Assembly: GCF_003432065.1 (NCBI RefSeq) | Contig: NZ_QWDE01000001.1 | Coordinates: 1,488,001 to 1,552,000, forward strand | DNA from: Mucilaginibacter terrenus | GTDB lineage: Bacteria; Bacteroidota; Bacteroidia; Sphingobacteriales; Sphingobacteriaceae | Direction of reading: 5' to 3' | Length of the DNA: 64,000 bases | Shown: positions 35,094 to 45,110 of the stretch, in pieces | Layout: every line of letters begins with the position of its first letter | Numbering within the stretch: position 1 is the first letter of the stretch | Program-made: the position numbers and the translations under genes | The notes under the pieces: generated by a model | Database searches by the model: none | What the model was told of the DNA's origin: nothing | What the model saw: the letters and a program-made list of their open reading frames with translations, nothing else

Positions 35094-36593
35094 ATGAAGT
35101 TTAACCTAAAACAATATAGCGCTGGTATATTAATGCTAATCCTTACTGCTTCGGCCAGTAGCTGTAAAAAATACCTGGACGAAGAGCGAAGGGACAATTT
35201 CAACACCAATAATTACTTTACAACTGCATCGCAGGCGCAAACTTTTGTAAATGGTATATACTCTAATTTATATATGTTTCAAAATGGTGATGCCTACGGC
35301 GAGAGCCCTTTCATCACTTTAGAGCTTTTTGCAGGCCATACTACCACGCTTGGGCAAAGTGTAAATAATAAACAGGTTATAACCCAAACTACCAGCCCTA
35401 CAAACCCCGGTTTTCAAACCGTATGGTCTAACAGTTATGCCGCTATTGCAAACGCCAACATTGCGCTAAAACGGATACCGGATATTGCAATGGCAGATGC
35501 GGATAAGAAAAAGCTGCTTGGCGAGATTTACTTTCTTAGAGCATTTTTCTACTTTCACTTGGTGCGCCTGTACGGTGATGTGCCATTGATTACTGAACCG
35601 GTTACCATCACCAGTGAAACTCTTTACCCTGAGCGTTCGCCAATGGCATCAGTTTATGATCTGATTATAGCCGACCTAAAGGCTGCTAAAGAGTCTGGCT
35701 TGCCAGAAACAGACCAAAGCGGCCGCGCGTCTTTAGGAGCTGTACGTACCTTACTCGGCAGCGTTTATTTAACTACAGCTGGTTACCCGCTGCAGAAAAA
35801 AGAAAACTATGCTTTGGCAGCTGCCGAGGTATTACCTGTATTGACAAAGTACACGCTTTTCCCGGATTATGCATTTTTACATGATAACGCTCATAAAAAC
35901 CAGGGAGAATTGATCTTCCAGATTAACTACCTGGTAGGCGTGAAAGAAAATGCTATACCACAATTAACACTGCCCTTTAACTTACAAGTTGGCGCCTATG
36001 GTGATCACCTTGGGGCAATGATACCTACTACACAGTTTATTGCCAGCTACCCTGCCGGCGATAAACGTGCAAAAGAACGTCAATTCTTTTTCAGCAGCTA
36101 TCCAAAAGACAAAGATCCATCAACAATTATCACTTTTGAGAAACCTGCGTTGTACAAATTCTTCCATGCAGAGAGTGCGTTAGGCAATGGTAAAAGCGAT
36201 GAAAACTGGACACTATTCCGTTTACCCGAAGCAATGTTGATTTACGCAGAAGCACAAAATGAAGCTGAAGGCGCACCTAATCAAACCGCCAGAGATCAGG
36301 TGAACGCTATCCGCGCACGCGCTGAGTTGGCTCCTATCGGAAACCTTTCTCAGGCCGCATTCCGCGAGGAAGTCTGGAGACAACGTTACCTTGAGCTATG
36401 TTATGAGGACAAATCGTACTTCGATATTCAGCGTACACATAAAATATACGTTGTACCAGGCGGTACTTTTGCCGACGCTACCTCTACGCCGAATGAGCAG
36501 GGAGTAACGTTTAAAGAACAGTACTATTTCTGGCCAATACCACAGCGAGAAATAAACACCAACCCTAAATTGAAACAAAACCAAGGGTGGTAA
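35094..36593 (+). CDS. SusD/RagB-type outer-membrane glycan-binding lipoprotein
   Basis: 499 residues. Lipoprotein signal with lipobox ASASSC (Cys about 24). The SusD fold is shown by ANIALKRIPDIAMADADKKK, LLGEIYFLRAFFYFHLVRLYGDVPLITEP and the C-terminal RLPEAMLIYAEAQNEAEGAP, NAIRARAELAPI, FREEVWRQRYLELCYEDKS, FWPIPQREINTNP. It caps the SusC barrel and captures the glycan. A terminator follows. Confidence 0.96.
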   Translation: MKFNLKQYSAGILMLILTASASSCKKYLDEERRDNFNTNNYFTTASQAQTFVNGIYSNLYMFQNGDAYGESPFITLELFAGHTTTLGQSVNNKQVITQTTSPTNPGFQTVWSNSYAAIANANIALKRIPDIAMADADKKKLLGEIYFLRAFFYFHLVRLYGDVPLITEPVTITSETLYPERSPMASVYDLIIADLKAAKESGLPETDQSGRASLGAVRTLLGSVYLTTAGYPLQKKENYALAAAEVLPVLTKYTLFPDYAFLHDNAHKNQGELIFQINYLVGVKENAIPQLTLPFNLQVGAYGDHLGAMIPTTQFIASYPAGDKRAKERQFFFSSYPKDKDPSTIITFEKPALYKFFHAESALGNGKSDENWTLFRLPEAMLIYAEAQNEAEGAPNQTARDQVNAIRARAELAPIGNLSQAAFREEVWRQRYLELCYEDKSYFDIQRTHKIYVVPGGTFADATSTPNEQGVTFKEQYYFWPIPQREINTNPKLKQNQGW

Positions 36594-36603
36594 TAATTTT
36601 ACA

Positions 36604-36640
36604 ATATAAAAGACCGGCAATCCCTGCCGGTCTTTTATAT
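36604..36640 (+). terminator. terminator between susD-like and GH92 genes
   Basis: A perfect 16-bp stem (36604-36619 with 36625-36640) with 5-base loop, in which the right arm runs through TCTTTTATAT. It should separate SusC/D expression partly from that of the enzymes. Confidence 0.85.
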
Positions 36641-36668
36641 TTACGGCCTATATCCCCAAAATATCTCT

Positions 36669-38951
36669 ATGAAGAAAATTTCACTCCTCCTGACCACATG
36701 TTTGTTTTCCGCTAATGTATTTGCCCAGCAGGTTACCAAAGTAACTGACCCCGTAGAATGGATTAACCCATTAATGGGAACGCAATCTAAATACGACCTA
36801 AGCAACGGTAACACCTACCCTGCTATAGCCCTGCCATGGGGCATGAACACCTGGACACCTCAAACAGGTAAAATGGGCGACGGCTGGCAATACACCTACG
36901 ACGCTTACAAAATCAACGGCTTTAAGCAAACCCATCAGCCATCACCATGGATGAATGATTATGGCCAGTTTGCTATTATGCCTTTGACGGGCAAAATGAA
37001 AGTGTCGCAAAATGGACGTGCAAGCTGGTTTTCGCATAAAGCAGAGGTAGCAAAACCATACTACTATAGCGTATACCTGGCAGATCATGATATCACCACG
37101 GAGATAACTTCTACTGAACGTGCTGCGCAGTTCAGGTTCACTTATCCAAAGTCCGACAGTTCTTACATTGTTGTTGATGCTTTCGATCGTGGATCATACA
37201 TTAAAGTTATACCCGAGCAACGCAAAATCGTGGGTTACTCTACCAAGTACGCCCGCGGTCCGCTGAAAAACTTTAAAAACTACTTTGTTATATATGTAGA
37301 TAAGGCTATCAACCTTTCCCAGGTTTATAGCGATAGTACACTTAACACTGGCAACGAACTTTCTGCAAAGCATGTGAGCGCGCTGATAGGCTTTAAAACC
37401 AAAACAGGAGAAAAGGTACATCTCAGGGTGGCTTCATCTTTCATCAGCCCGGAACAAGCCGAACTAAACCTCAGCCGGGAGTTGGCAAATGATAGCTTTG
37501 ATGCAACATGTGCTAAAGCTAAAGCAACATGGAACAAAACGCTAAGCCGCATACAGGTAGAAGGCGGAACAACAGACCAGGTACGTACCTTTTATTCATG
37601 TTTGTACCGTATGCTGTTCTTCCCGAACAAAATGTACGAGATAAATGCCAAAGGCCAGCCTATGCACTACAGCGCGCAAAACGGCGAGGTATTGCCTGGG
37701 TATAAATTTGCGGGTACCGGTTTTTGGGATACTTTCCGGGCACTATACCCTTTCCTCAACCTCGTTTACCCATCAATTAACAAAGAAATGCAGGCTGGCT
37801 TGGTTAACGATTACAAAGAAGGCGGATGGCTGCCAGAATGGAGCAGCCCGGGCTATAGCGCAGTGATGGTAGGCAACAACTCTGCATCTGTAGTTGCTGA
37901 TGCTTACATTAAAGGTGGTCGTGGATATGATATCAACACACTTTATCAGGCACTGCTACATGGCGCTAACAATAAAGGCCCAGCTGCTACCGGACGTGAA
38001 GGTGTTGAATACTATAATTCGCTGGGCTATGTGCCGTACGACGTAAAAATAAACGAGAACGCCGCACGCACGTTAGAATACGCTTATGATGACTTTGCGA
38101 TCTACCAATTAGGCAGAGCTTTAGGCAGGCCAGCGTCAGAAACCAACTTATATAAGAAACGCGCCATGAACTACAAGAACCTGTTCGATTCATCAACAGG
38201 TTTAATGCGTGGCAAAAACAAGGACGGCAGTTTTCAATCTCCCTTTAGCCCTGTAAAATGGGGAGATGCCTTTACCGAAGGTAACAGCTGGCACTATACC
38301 TGGAGCGTTTTCCAGGATATGCAGGGGCTTATTGACCTGATGGGCGGTAAACAGAAATTTGTAACAAAGCTAGATTCTGTTTGGACGATGCCACCTGTAT
38401 TTGACGACAGCTACTACGGCGAAGTAATTCATGAGATCCGCGAAATGCAGATTGCCGGCATGGGCCAATACGCACACGGCAACCAACCCATACAGCACAT
38501 GACCTATCTTTACGGTTACGCGGGAGAGCCGTGGAAAACTCAATTGCACGTCCGCGACGTGATGAATAAGTTGTACAAAGCTACACCTGACGGGTACTGC
38601 GGCGACGAAGATAACGGGCAAACATCTGCATGGTATGTATTCTCGGCAATGGGCTTCTACCCTGTTACACCGGCGAGCGATCAGTACGTTTTAGGTACAC
38701 CATTGTTTAAGAAAATGACCGTAACTCTGGAGAACGGAAAGCAATTGGTTATAAACGCGCCAACCAATAGCGACGCTAACCGATATGTAAAAACCCTTAC
38801 CATTGGTGGGAAGCCATATACGCATAATTGGTTAAGCCATTCCAACCTGCTAAAAGGTGCAGTGCTTAACTTTGATATGTCTGCATCGCCTAACAAAACA
38901 CGCGGCATCAAAACAGAGGACGTACCTTATTCGTTATCGACCGAGAAATAA
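36669..38951 (+). CDS. GH92 alpha-1,2-mannosidase
   Basis: 760 residues. Signal peptide (about 1-19, cut before QQVT). GH92 marks: VEWINPLMGTQSKY, GFKQTHQPSPWMNDYGQFAIMP (in two parts), GTGFWDTFRALYPF, HEIREMQIAGMGQYAHGNQP and the family block GYCGDEDNGQTSAWYVFSAM at about 643-662. Calcium-dependent exo-alpha-mannosidases of this family act on N-glycan or yeast-type mannans in the periplasm. Together with SusC/D this suggests a mannose-containing substrate. The linkage specificity (1,2 versus 1,3 and others) cannot be read from sequence. Confidence 0.95.
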   Translation: MKKISLLLTTCLFSANVFAQQVTKVTDPVEWINPLMGTQSKYDLSNGNTYPAIALPWGMNTWTPQTGKMGDGWQYTYDAYKINGFKQTHQPSPWMNDYGQFAIMPLTGKMKVSQNGRASWFSHKAEVAKPYYYSVYLADHDITTEITSTERAAQFRFTYPKSDSSYIVVDAFDRGSYIKVIPEQRKIVGYSTKYARGPLKNFKNYFVIYVDKAINLSQVYSDSTLNTGNELSAKHVSALIGFKTKTGEKVHLRVASSFISPEQAELNLSRELANDSFDATCAKAKATWNKTLSRIQVEGGTTDQVRTFYSCLYRMLFFPNKMYEINAKGQPMHYSAQNGEVLPGYKFAGTGFWDTFRALYPFLNLVYPSINKEMQAGLVNDYKEGGWLPEWSSPGYSAVMVGNNSASVVADAYIKGGRGYDINTLYQALLHGANNKGPAATGREGVEYYNSLGYVPYDVKINENAARTLEYAYDDFAIYQLGRALGRPASETNLYKKRAMNYKNLFDSSTGLMRGKNKDGSFQSPFSPVKWGDAFTEGNSWHYTWSVFQDMQGLIDLMGGKQKFVTKLDSVWTMPPVFDDSYYGEVIHEIREMQIAGMGQYAHGNQPIQHMTYLYGYAGEPWKTQLHVRDVMNKLYKATPDGYCGDEDNGQTSAWYVFSAMGFYPVTPASDQYVLGTPLFKKMTVTLENGKQLVINAPTNSDANRYVKTLTIGGKPYTHNWLSHSNLLKGAVLNFDMSASPNKTRGIKTEDVPYSLSTEK

Positions 38952-38964
38952 CGCTGGTTGTAGC

Positions 38965-40122
38965 ATGAATATAAAAGAGTTTCTATTTAGCTTACTTATT
39001 ACATTATCGGCGTCGGCTATATTAGCGCAGGAAGTTCCTGCTGCAAAACAGCCAGCCGGGACAATTCCTGCGGCAGTACCTTTTGTGCCGGTGAATTTGC
39101 CTATAAGTACATTACGGCTGGGCATAGCGGGCCTTTCACACGATCACGTAAACAACATCCTTACTGATTACCACCAGGGCAAAGTAATAATTGTAGGCAT
39201 AGCAGAAGCCGATAAGCAACTCCGCGCAAAATACAAGGAGCGGTATAACATACCAGACTCCTTGTTTTTTGACGATCTTAAAAAAATGGCGGTCACCAAA
39301 AAGCCGGATGCTGTACTCGGCTTTAACCCGGTTGCAAAGCATATAGATGTTGTAGAAGTATGCGCGCCTTTGGGGATAAGCGTTATGGTAGAAAAGCCAC
39401 TTGCCGCCACCCTTGCGCAAGCAAAGCGGATGGAGTTTCTTGCGCTTAAATACTATATAAAGCTGCTTACCAATTACGAAACTACCTGGTACCAGTCTTA
39501 CCAGCATGTATACAATCTTACGCAGAAAGACAGCATCGGCCGGATACGGAAAATGATAGTACACGACGGCCACCAGGGCCCAAAGGAGATAGGTTGCAGT
39601 AAGGAATTTGTAAGCTGGCTTACAGACCCTGAACTTAATGGAGGTGGGGCACTAATAGACTTTGGGTGCTACGGCGCTGATTTGATGACCTGGCTTATGG
39701 AGGGACAAAAACCAGTAGCAGTTACAGCTGTTGCCCGTCACATGAAACTACAGATATACCCCAAGGTTGAAGATGATGTAAACATCATTGTAGAATACCC
39801 TACGGCTACCGGCATTATAGAGGCATCATGGAACTGGCCTTTTTCCATCAAAGACCTAGAGGTTTTTGGCGATAGCGGCTACATGCACGCGTTTAACAAC
39901 AGCAGCACACTTATCCGCACAGGGGATACTGCCAGCACAATAAATGTAACGAATGCGCTGGAAGCACCGCTAGACAATCCGGTGACCTATTTGCAATTGG
40001 TTTTAAAAAACCGCCTGCTTGGCATTAATGACCGGTCATCGTTAAAATACAATATGCTGGTAATGCAAATACTTGATGCGGCTAAAAGGTCTGTGGCCGA
40101 AGGAAGAAGAATAGTTCTTTAA
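38965..40122 (+). CDS. exported Gfo/Idh/MocA-family oxidoreductase
   Basis: 385 residues from ATG 38965 (MNIKEFLFSLLITLSASAILA); an upstream open frame overlaps the GH92 gene and is not used. The first 22 residues look like a Sec signal peptide, cut before QEVPA. NAD(P)-binding part LRLGIAGLSHDHVNNIL (GxxxxxH variant) and the family core SVMVEKPLAATLAQAKRME, then the substrate domain with GGGALIDFGCYGADLMTWL. Most members are cytoplasmic; the exported version needs a cofactor held tightly or acts on glycan-linked sugar. 13 bp after GH92, hence one operon. Confidence 0.88.
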   Translation: MNIKEFLFSLLITLSASAILAQEVPAAKQPAGTIPAAVPFVPVNLPISTLRLGIAGLSHDHVNNILTDYHQGKVIIVGIAEADKQLRAKYKERYNIPDSLFFDDLKKMAVTKKPDAVLGFNPVAKHIDVVEVCAPLGISVMVEKPLAATLAQAKRMEFLALKYYIKLLTNYETTWYQSYQHVYNLTQKDSIGRIRKMIVHDGHQGPKEIGCSKEFVSWLTDPELNGGGALIDFGCYGADLMTWLMEGQKPVAVTAVARHMKLQIYPKVEDDVNIIVEYPTATGIIEASWNWPFSIKDLEVFGDSGYMHAFNNSSTLIRTGDTASTINVTNALEAPLDNPVTYLQLVLKNRLLGINDRSSLKYNMLVMQILDAAKRSVAEGRRIVL

Positions 40123-40203
40123 CATACGCCTTATTTATTAACAGTTAATAATATATCTCCTGCAATTTATAATTTTAGCATCTTGTTAAAACGTCCCATA
40201 CTT

Positions 40204-41124
40204 ATGTACAAACAACTTTCTGCACTTTTGCCGCTGCTTGTAGCCGGCATGATCTCCTGTCAATCTAAACCATCTAACCAGGCCGGAGCTACCAAAGACA
40301 CCGCTTCATCAACCGCCGCGACTGCCGGACAGCCGGATGCTCCTGCTACCAAGCTTGCCACAGGTCCGGTTGATAAAGCTGCCGTGATGGCACGCAAACA
40401 GGTGCCGGTTGTGTGCTACCACCAGATACGCGACTGGAAAGCTACCGACAGCAAAGGCGCCAAGGACTACATTGTGCAGATAGCGGCCTTTAAAGAACAC
40501 TTAAAAATGCTGGCAGACAGCGGCTATCACACTATATTGCCGGATCAGTTGTACAATTATCTTACTACTGGCGCGGCGCTGCCTAAAAAGCCTATAATGC
40601 TGACTTTTGATGATACCGACCTGGACCAGTTTACTATAGCTGCACCAGAGATGAAGAAATACGGGTTCAAAGGCGTTTTCTTCGTGATGACAGTATCAAT
40701 TGGCCGCCCACATTACATGACTGCAGACATGATCAAGAAACTGTCTGACGATGGCCATGTTATTGGCAGCCACACGTGGGACCACCACCGAGTAGATAAA
40801 CTTTCCCACACATCTACTTTAAAAATAATTGGCAAGAACGGCAAAGTTACCGAACGCCCTGTTGACGATTGGGTAACACAAATAGACAAGCCAACTAAGA
40901 AACTTGAAGAGATCACCGGAAAAAAGATAATCTACTTTGCTTATCCGTTTGGCATCTGGAAAAAACCTGTATTACCTGAGATTGAAAAAAGAGGCTTTAA
41001 AATTGCCTTTCAGCTAGCCGATAAGCGCGACCCGGAGTACCCGTTAATGACTGTTCGCCGGATATTGGATAGTGGATATTGGAGCACCAAAACATTTGGC
41101 AATGCGGTAAGAAGCAGCTTCTAA
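40204..41124 (+). CDS. polysaccharide deacetylase lipoprotein (NodB/CE4 fold)
   Basis: 306 residues from ATG 40204, chosen because it starts a lipoprotein signal (LLPLLVAGMISC, Cys about 19). A Ala/Thr/Pro-rich linker (about 20-62) precedes the NodB domain: VVCYHQIRD, PIMLTFDDTDLDQF (motif 1 with the Asp pair), HVIGSHTWDHHRVD (motif 2, His pair) and IIYFAYPFGIW (motif 3). Removes acetyl groups from glycans at the cell surface or in the periplasm. A TAATTTTA box at 40170-40177 suggests its own promoter. Fits with the sugar locus. Confidence 0.92.
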   Translation: MYKQLSALLPLLVAGMISCQSKPSNQAGATKDTASSTAATAGQPDAPATKLATGPVDKAAVMARKQVPVVCYHQIRDWKATDSKGAKDYIVQIAAFKEHLKMLADSGYHTILPDQLYNYLTTGAALPKKPIMLTFDDTDLDQFTIAAPEMKKYGFKGVFFVMTVSIGRPHYMTADMIKKLSDDGHVIGSHTWDHHRVDKLSHTSTLKIIGKNGKVTERPVDDWVTQIDKPTKKLEEITGKKIIYFAYPFGIWKKPVLPEIEKRGFKIAFQLADKRDPEYPLMTVRRILDSGYWSTKTFGNAVRSSF

Positions 41125-41143
41125 TCACACCAATGAAGAAATA

Positions 41144-41174
41144 AAAGCAGGGCTTTATGAGACCTGCTTTTTTT
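41144..41174 (+). terminator. terminator after deacetylase gene
   Basis: AAAGCAGG (41144-41151) pairs with CCTGCTTT (41163-41170), followed by more T. An ATG at 41157 falls in the loop and is thus not the start of the next gene. Confidence 0.85.
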
Positions 41175-41198
41175 ATGGCCTATTTTCTATCTTTAGCA

Positions 41199-41678
41199 AT
41201 GCTAAAAAAATGTTTACCAGCAGTTACTGCTGTAGCAATCAGCCTGATCTCTTCATGTGGGCAGCAAAGGCCTGAAAAGCCTGCTGCCGATAAAAAGATG
41301 CAATCGGAAACACTTATACAGGAACACTTTAGATATCTTAATGATCATGACCTTAAAAGCCTGGTAAGTCAGTATGCCCCTAAAGCAAACATTACCTCAA
41401 GTGATTGGAAAGGCATGGCTACAGGACCAGAAGGAGCCGACCAGATATTCCACTTAGAATTTTATGTATCGCCCGATGCTAAATACCTGGTAGATAAAGT
41501 AATAAATACCGACACGACGGTGGTGGTGGAATATGATGTAGTTGGCTTGCACGACAAAGCCAACGGCGGTGTAAGGTATGATCTGCGCAAATGCAGTATT
41601 TTTCGTATAGACAGCCTCAATAAAATAGCAGCGGAATCTACCTACGCTAACGGCATGGCCTATCACAACGGCAATTAA
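41199..41678 (+). CDS. NTF2/SnoaL-like lipoprotein
   Basis: 159 residues from ATG 41199 (MLKKCLPAVTAVAISLISSC, lipobox LISSC, Cys about 20). A promoter box TATCTTTA ends 3 bp before the start, which supports this start over the ATG within the terminator. The body (LIQEHFRYLNDHDLKSLVSQY, VEYDVVGLHDK) follows the NTF2-like cone fold: N-terminal helices then strands. Function unknown. Confidence 0.78.
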   Translation: MLKKCLPAVTAVAISLISSCGQQRPEKPAADKKMQSETLIQEHFRYLNDHDLKSLVSQYAPKANITSSDWKGMATGPEGADQIFHLEFYVSPDAKYLVDKVINTDTTVVVEYDVVGLHDKANGGVRYDLRKCSIFRIDSLNKIAAESTYANGMAYHNGN

Positions 41679-41782
41679 CCGTTCTGTAGGTATTTAGCAA
41701 TCCACATTATTCCTACTTTTCCACAATACTGTTTATACGCTGCAATAGGCTTAAATTAGCAGATTAATTGAACGGAGCACCC

Positions 41783-44392
41783 TTGGCAAAAAGCGAAACC
41801 AAAGAAACGCCTTTAATGCAGCAGTACAATGCCATAAAGGCTAAGCACCCGGGTGCGTTGCTGCTTTTTCGTGTGGGCGATTTTTATGAGACCTTTGGAC
41901 AGGATGCGGTTAAAGCATCCGGTATTTTAGGCATTGTGCTTACCAGGCGTGCAAATGGCGCGGCAACACACATCGAGCTTGCAGGATTCCCGCACCACTC
42001 GCTTGAAACCTACCTGCCAAAGTTAGTAAGGGCTGGTCAGCGGGTGGCTATATGCGATCAGTTGGAGGATCCTAAATCGGTAAAAGGAATCGTAAAGCGC
42101 GGAGTTACTGAACTGGTTACACCCGGCGTAGCAACTAGCGACAACATCCTTCAGCAAAAAACCAACAATTACCTCGCATCTCTATATTTTGAAAAGAACA
42201 GTATTGGGATCGCATTAATTGACATCTCCACTGGTGAATTCTTAACCGCTCAGGGAAACAGCAATTACATTGATAAATTACTGCAAAGCTACTCTCCCAG
42301 CGAAATAATATTTCCCAAAAGTCGTCAGCACGATTTTAAAGATACTTACGGCGATCGTTACTATACATTCACACTTGATGAATGGCCATACAGCGGCGAC
42401 TATGCCCACGAAACCCTGCTAAAGCACTTCGGCGTAAAATCCCTGAAAGGCTTTGGTATTGATAAGCTGAACCTCGGCATTGTTGCAGCCGGGGTTGCCC
42501 TGCACTACCTCAATGAAACAGAGCACAGGAACCTTCAGCACATCAGCGCCATTAGCCGCATAGAAGAAGACCGCTACTTATGGCTGGACAGGTTCAGCAT
42601 ACGTAACCTGGAGCTGGTTGGCTCGGCCAATGAGAACGCCTTAACTCTTGTGGATGTGCTCGACCAAACCTGCTCTCCTATGGGCGCACGTTTACTGCGC
42701 CGATGGATAGTAATGCCGTTAAAGGAGATTAAACCCATACGTGACCGCTTGGGTGTGGTAGAATACCTGATAAGCAAGGAAGAACTACGCGAGGAGCTAC
42801 AACACCAGATAAGGCAGATAGGCGACCTCGAACGGCTTATATCAAAAATCGGCTTGCAAAAAGCCAATCCGCGCGAAGTTTGCCAGTTGAAGAAAGCGCT
42901 ACTGGCTATATCAAGTATCAAAAAACTTGCAGAGAACAGCGAGAGCGAACCGCTGCGTGCTATTGCCGAGCAGCTAAACCAGTGCACTACCATTTGCGAG
43001 AAGATAGCGCGTGAGCTTCATCCCGAACCACCGATAATGATGGTAAAGGGCTCGGTGATGAACGATGGCCTTAACGAAGAATTGGACAGGCTCCGTAAGA
43101 TAGCTTTCGGTGGTAAAGGTTACCTGCTTGAAATACAAAAACGTGAAGCAGAAGTGACCGGGATACCTTCACTAAAAGTGTCTTTTAACAATGTATTTGG
43201 CTATTATTTAGAGGTAACACATAGCCACAGGGATAAAGTGCCAACGGATTGGATTCGTAAGCAAACGCTGGTAAATGCCGAACGTTATATTACGCCAGAG
43301 CTAAAGGAGTACGAGGAGCAGATACTGGGTGCGGAAGAAAAGATATTAGTATTGGAAACCCGCCTGTATAACGATTTACTATACGCACTTGCAGAATACA
43401 TTAAACCGATACAGCTGAATGCCCAACTGGTAGCCCGGCTGGATGTGTTGCTTAATTTCGCTACCATTTCGTTAAAGAACTATTATGTTAAGCCTGATGT
43501 TAATGAAAGCCGCGTGCTGGACATTAAAGGCGGGCGGCATCCGGTTATAGAAAAAAACCTTCCTCCTGGCGAGGATTACATTACCAACGACGTATTCCTT
43601 GATTCTGACTCACAGCAGATCATCATTATCACCGGGCCAAATATGGCAGGTAAGTCGGCATTGCTCAGGCAAACTGGCCTAATAGTGCTAATGGCACAGA
43701 TGGGTTGCTTTGTTCCAGCCAAAGCTGCTTCTATAGGATTAATCGACAAGATCTTCACCCGCGTAGGCGCATCTGATAACCTTTCTTCAGGCGAATCGAC
43801 CTTTATGGTGGAGATGAATGAAACCGCCAGCATTCTCAACAACCTAAGTGACCGGAGTTTAATATTACTGGACGAGATCGGGCGCGGCACTTCCACTTAT
43901 GATGGAATCTCAATAGCCTGGTCTATAGCCGAATACCTGCACAATCATCCATCAGCAAAGGCGAAAACTTTATTTGCAACGCATTATCACGAGTTGAATG
44001 AACTGAGTAACAGCTTTAACCGCATAAAAAACTTCAACGTATCAGTAAAGGAAGTCGGACAGCAGATCATCTTCCTGCGCAAATTAGTCCCGGGTGGCAG
44101 CGAGCACAGCTTCGGTATACACGTAGCTAAACTGGCGGGTATGCCAGGAAAAGTGCTTAGTCGCGCTAACGAGATTTTGAAAAAGCTGGAACATGAGCGC
44201 ACCGGCGGCGAGCACATCAAAGAGAGTATCCGTAAGGTGCAAAAACAAGCTGTGCAGATGCAAATGTTCTCGATTGATGATCCGGTGCTAGTGAAGATTC
44301 GCGATACGCTAAACAACCTCGACGTAAACACTTTAACGCCCGTAGAAGCCCTAATGAAACTGGATGAGATACAACGGGTAATAAAAAGCTGA
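41783..44392 (+). CDS. mutS: DNA mismatch repair protein MutS
   Basis: 869 residues if begun at TTG 41783 (MAKSETKETPLMQQY), which fits family N-termini better than TTG 41768. Mismatch recognition domain with LLFRVGDFYETFG (FYE near residue 35), connector and core, clamp, then the ABC ATPase: Walker A GPNMAGKSALLRQ (about 617), FTRVGASDNLSSGESTFMVE, ILLDEIGRGTSTYDG and FATHYHEL. Binds mispairs and starts repair with MutL. No ATG near; the TTG start is inferred. Confidence 0.96.
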   Translation: MAKSETKETPLMQQYNAIKAKHPGALLLFRVGDFYETFGQDAVKASGILGIVLTRRANGAATHIELAGFPHHSLETYLPKLVRAGQRVAICDQLEDPKSVKGIVKRGVTELVTPGVATSDNILQQKTNNYLASLYFEKNSIGIALIDISTGEFLTAQGNSNYIDKLLQSYSPSEIIFPKSRQHDFKDTYGDRYYTFTLDEWPYSGDYAHETLLKHFGVKSLKGFGIDKLNLGIVAAGVALHYLNETEHRNLQHISAISRIEEDRYLWLDRFSIRNLELVGSANENALTLVDVLDQTCSPMGARLLRRWIVMPLKEIKPIRDRLGVVEYLISKEELREELQHQIRQIGDLERLISKIGLQKANPREVCQLKKALLAISSIKKLAENSESEPLRAIAEQLNQCTTICEKIARELHPEPPIMMVKGSVMNDGLNEELDRLRKIAFGGKGYLLEIQKREAEVTGIPSLKVSFNNVFGYYLEVTHSHRDKVPTDWIRKQTLVNAERYITPELKEYEEQILGAEEKILVLETRLYNDLLYALAEYIKPIQLNAQLVARLDVLLNFATISLKNYYVKPDVNESRVLDIKGGRHPVIEKNLPPGEDYITNDVFLDSDSQQIIIITGPNMAGKSALLRQTGLIVLMAQMGCFVPAKAASIGLIDKIFTRVGASDNLSSGESTFMVEMNETASILNNLSDRSLILLDEIGRGTSTYDGISIAWSIAEYLHNHPSAKAKTLFATHYHELNELSNSFNRIKNFNVSVKEVGQQIIFLRKLVPGGSEHSFGIHVAKLAGMPGKVLSRANEILKKLEHERTGGEHIKESIRKVQKQAVQMQMFSIDDPVLVKIRDTLNNLDVNTLTPVEALMKLDEIQRVIKS

Positions 44393-44470
44393 TAAGCGTT
44401 TGTCCCGCCTTTGTTAAAATGTTTATAACATCCGTTGTAACATATTGCCGTGTACAAATATCTTTATAGC

Positions 44471-45088
44471 ATGTTTAACTTCCGTACGTATACTAAGGCT
44501 GTACTGTTTATTGTTGCCGCAGCCACTTTAGCTTCTTGTCACCCACGTAAACTCACAGCGCGTACAGACAACTATGGTAACACCGGAAGTACTGCAGTAA
44601 TTACCAGGCGTGGACCATATGTTATGGTGAAGCCTGATAAAGAGCTTGCCGACAAGTACGCCACAATAATGGGCGTTAAACGCAACGACATACAAAACGG
44701 CCGGTTATACAATTTTATTGACGAGTGGATGGGTACCCCCTACCGGTTTGGGGGTTTAGGAAAAGACGGCGTAGACTGCTCGGGTTTAGTATCCCTATTG
44801 CAATTGCAGGTTTACGATACGGCTTTGCCCCGAACTTGTGCTATGCAGGCCAACACCATAAAAAGAAAGTATGAAGATGAACTGAAAGAAGGCGATCTGG
44901 TCTTTTTTGATTTTGATGGGAAACAGTTCAGCCATGTGGGGGTGTACCTGCAAAATGGTTATATTGTACACGCAAGCACCCGCAGGGGTGTCGTAGTGGT
45001 TCGCTTACACGATAATGGCTTGTATCAATATTTCTCTCGGGCAGGCTCTATCTTCGACCCTGCTGAAATGCCGGCACCAGGCAACTAA
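44471..45088 (+). CDS. NlpC/P60 family cell-wall hydrolase lipoprotein (C40 peptidase)
   Basis: 205 residues from ATG 44471; GTG 44450 would add seven residues inside the promoter box TATCTTTA (44459-44466). Lipoprotein signal with AATLASC (Cys about 21). Catalytic domain about 80-200: GTPYRFGGLGKDGVDCSGLV (Cys about 102), LVFFDFDGKQFSHVGVYL (His) and YIVHASTRRGVVV. Cuts peptidoglycan stem peptides (D-Glu to diamino acid). Single gene. Confidence 0.94.
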   Translation: MFNFRTYTKAVLFIVAAATLASCHPRKLTARTDNYGNTGSTAVITRRGPYVMVKPDKELADKYATIMGVKRNDIQNGRLYNFIDEWMGTPYRFGGLGKDGVDCSGLVSLLQLQVYDTALPRTCAMQANTIKRKYEDELKEGDLVFFDFDGKQFSHVGVYLQNGYIVHASTRRGVVVVRLHDNGLYQYFSRAGSIFDPAEMPAPGN

Positions 45089-45110
45089 ACACGGTAATTT
45101 TCTAGAATCC

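Noticed and set aside
38857..38964. Longer N-terminus for the Gfo/Idh gene
   Set aside because: It would overlap the GH92 coding region by 95 bp and bury the signal peptide.
41157..41198. Upstream ATG for the NTF2-like lipoprotein
   Set aside because: It falls in the loop of the deacetylase terminator, and the ATG at 41199 gives a proper lipoprotein signal.
43987..44457. 156-codon antisense frame at the end of mutS
   Set aside because: Overlaps the conserved MutS ATPase, Ser/Cys-rich translation typical of an antisense shadow.
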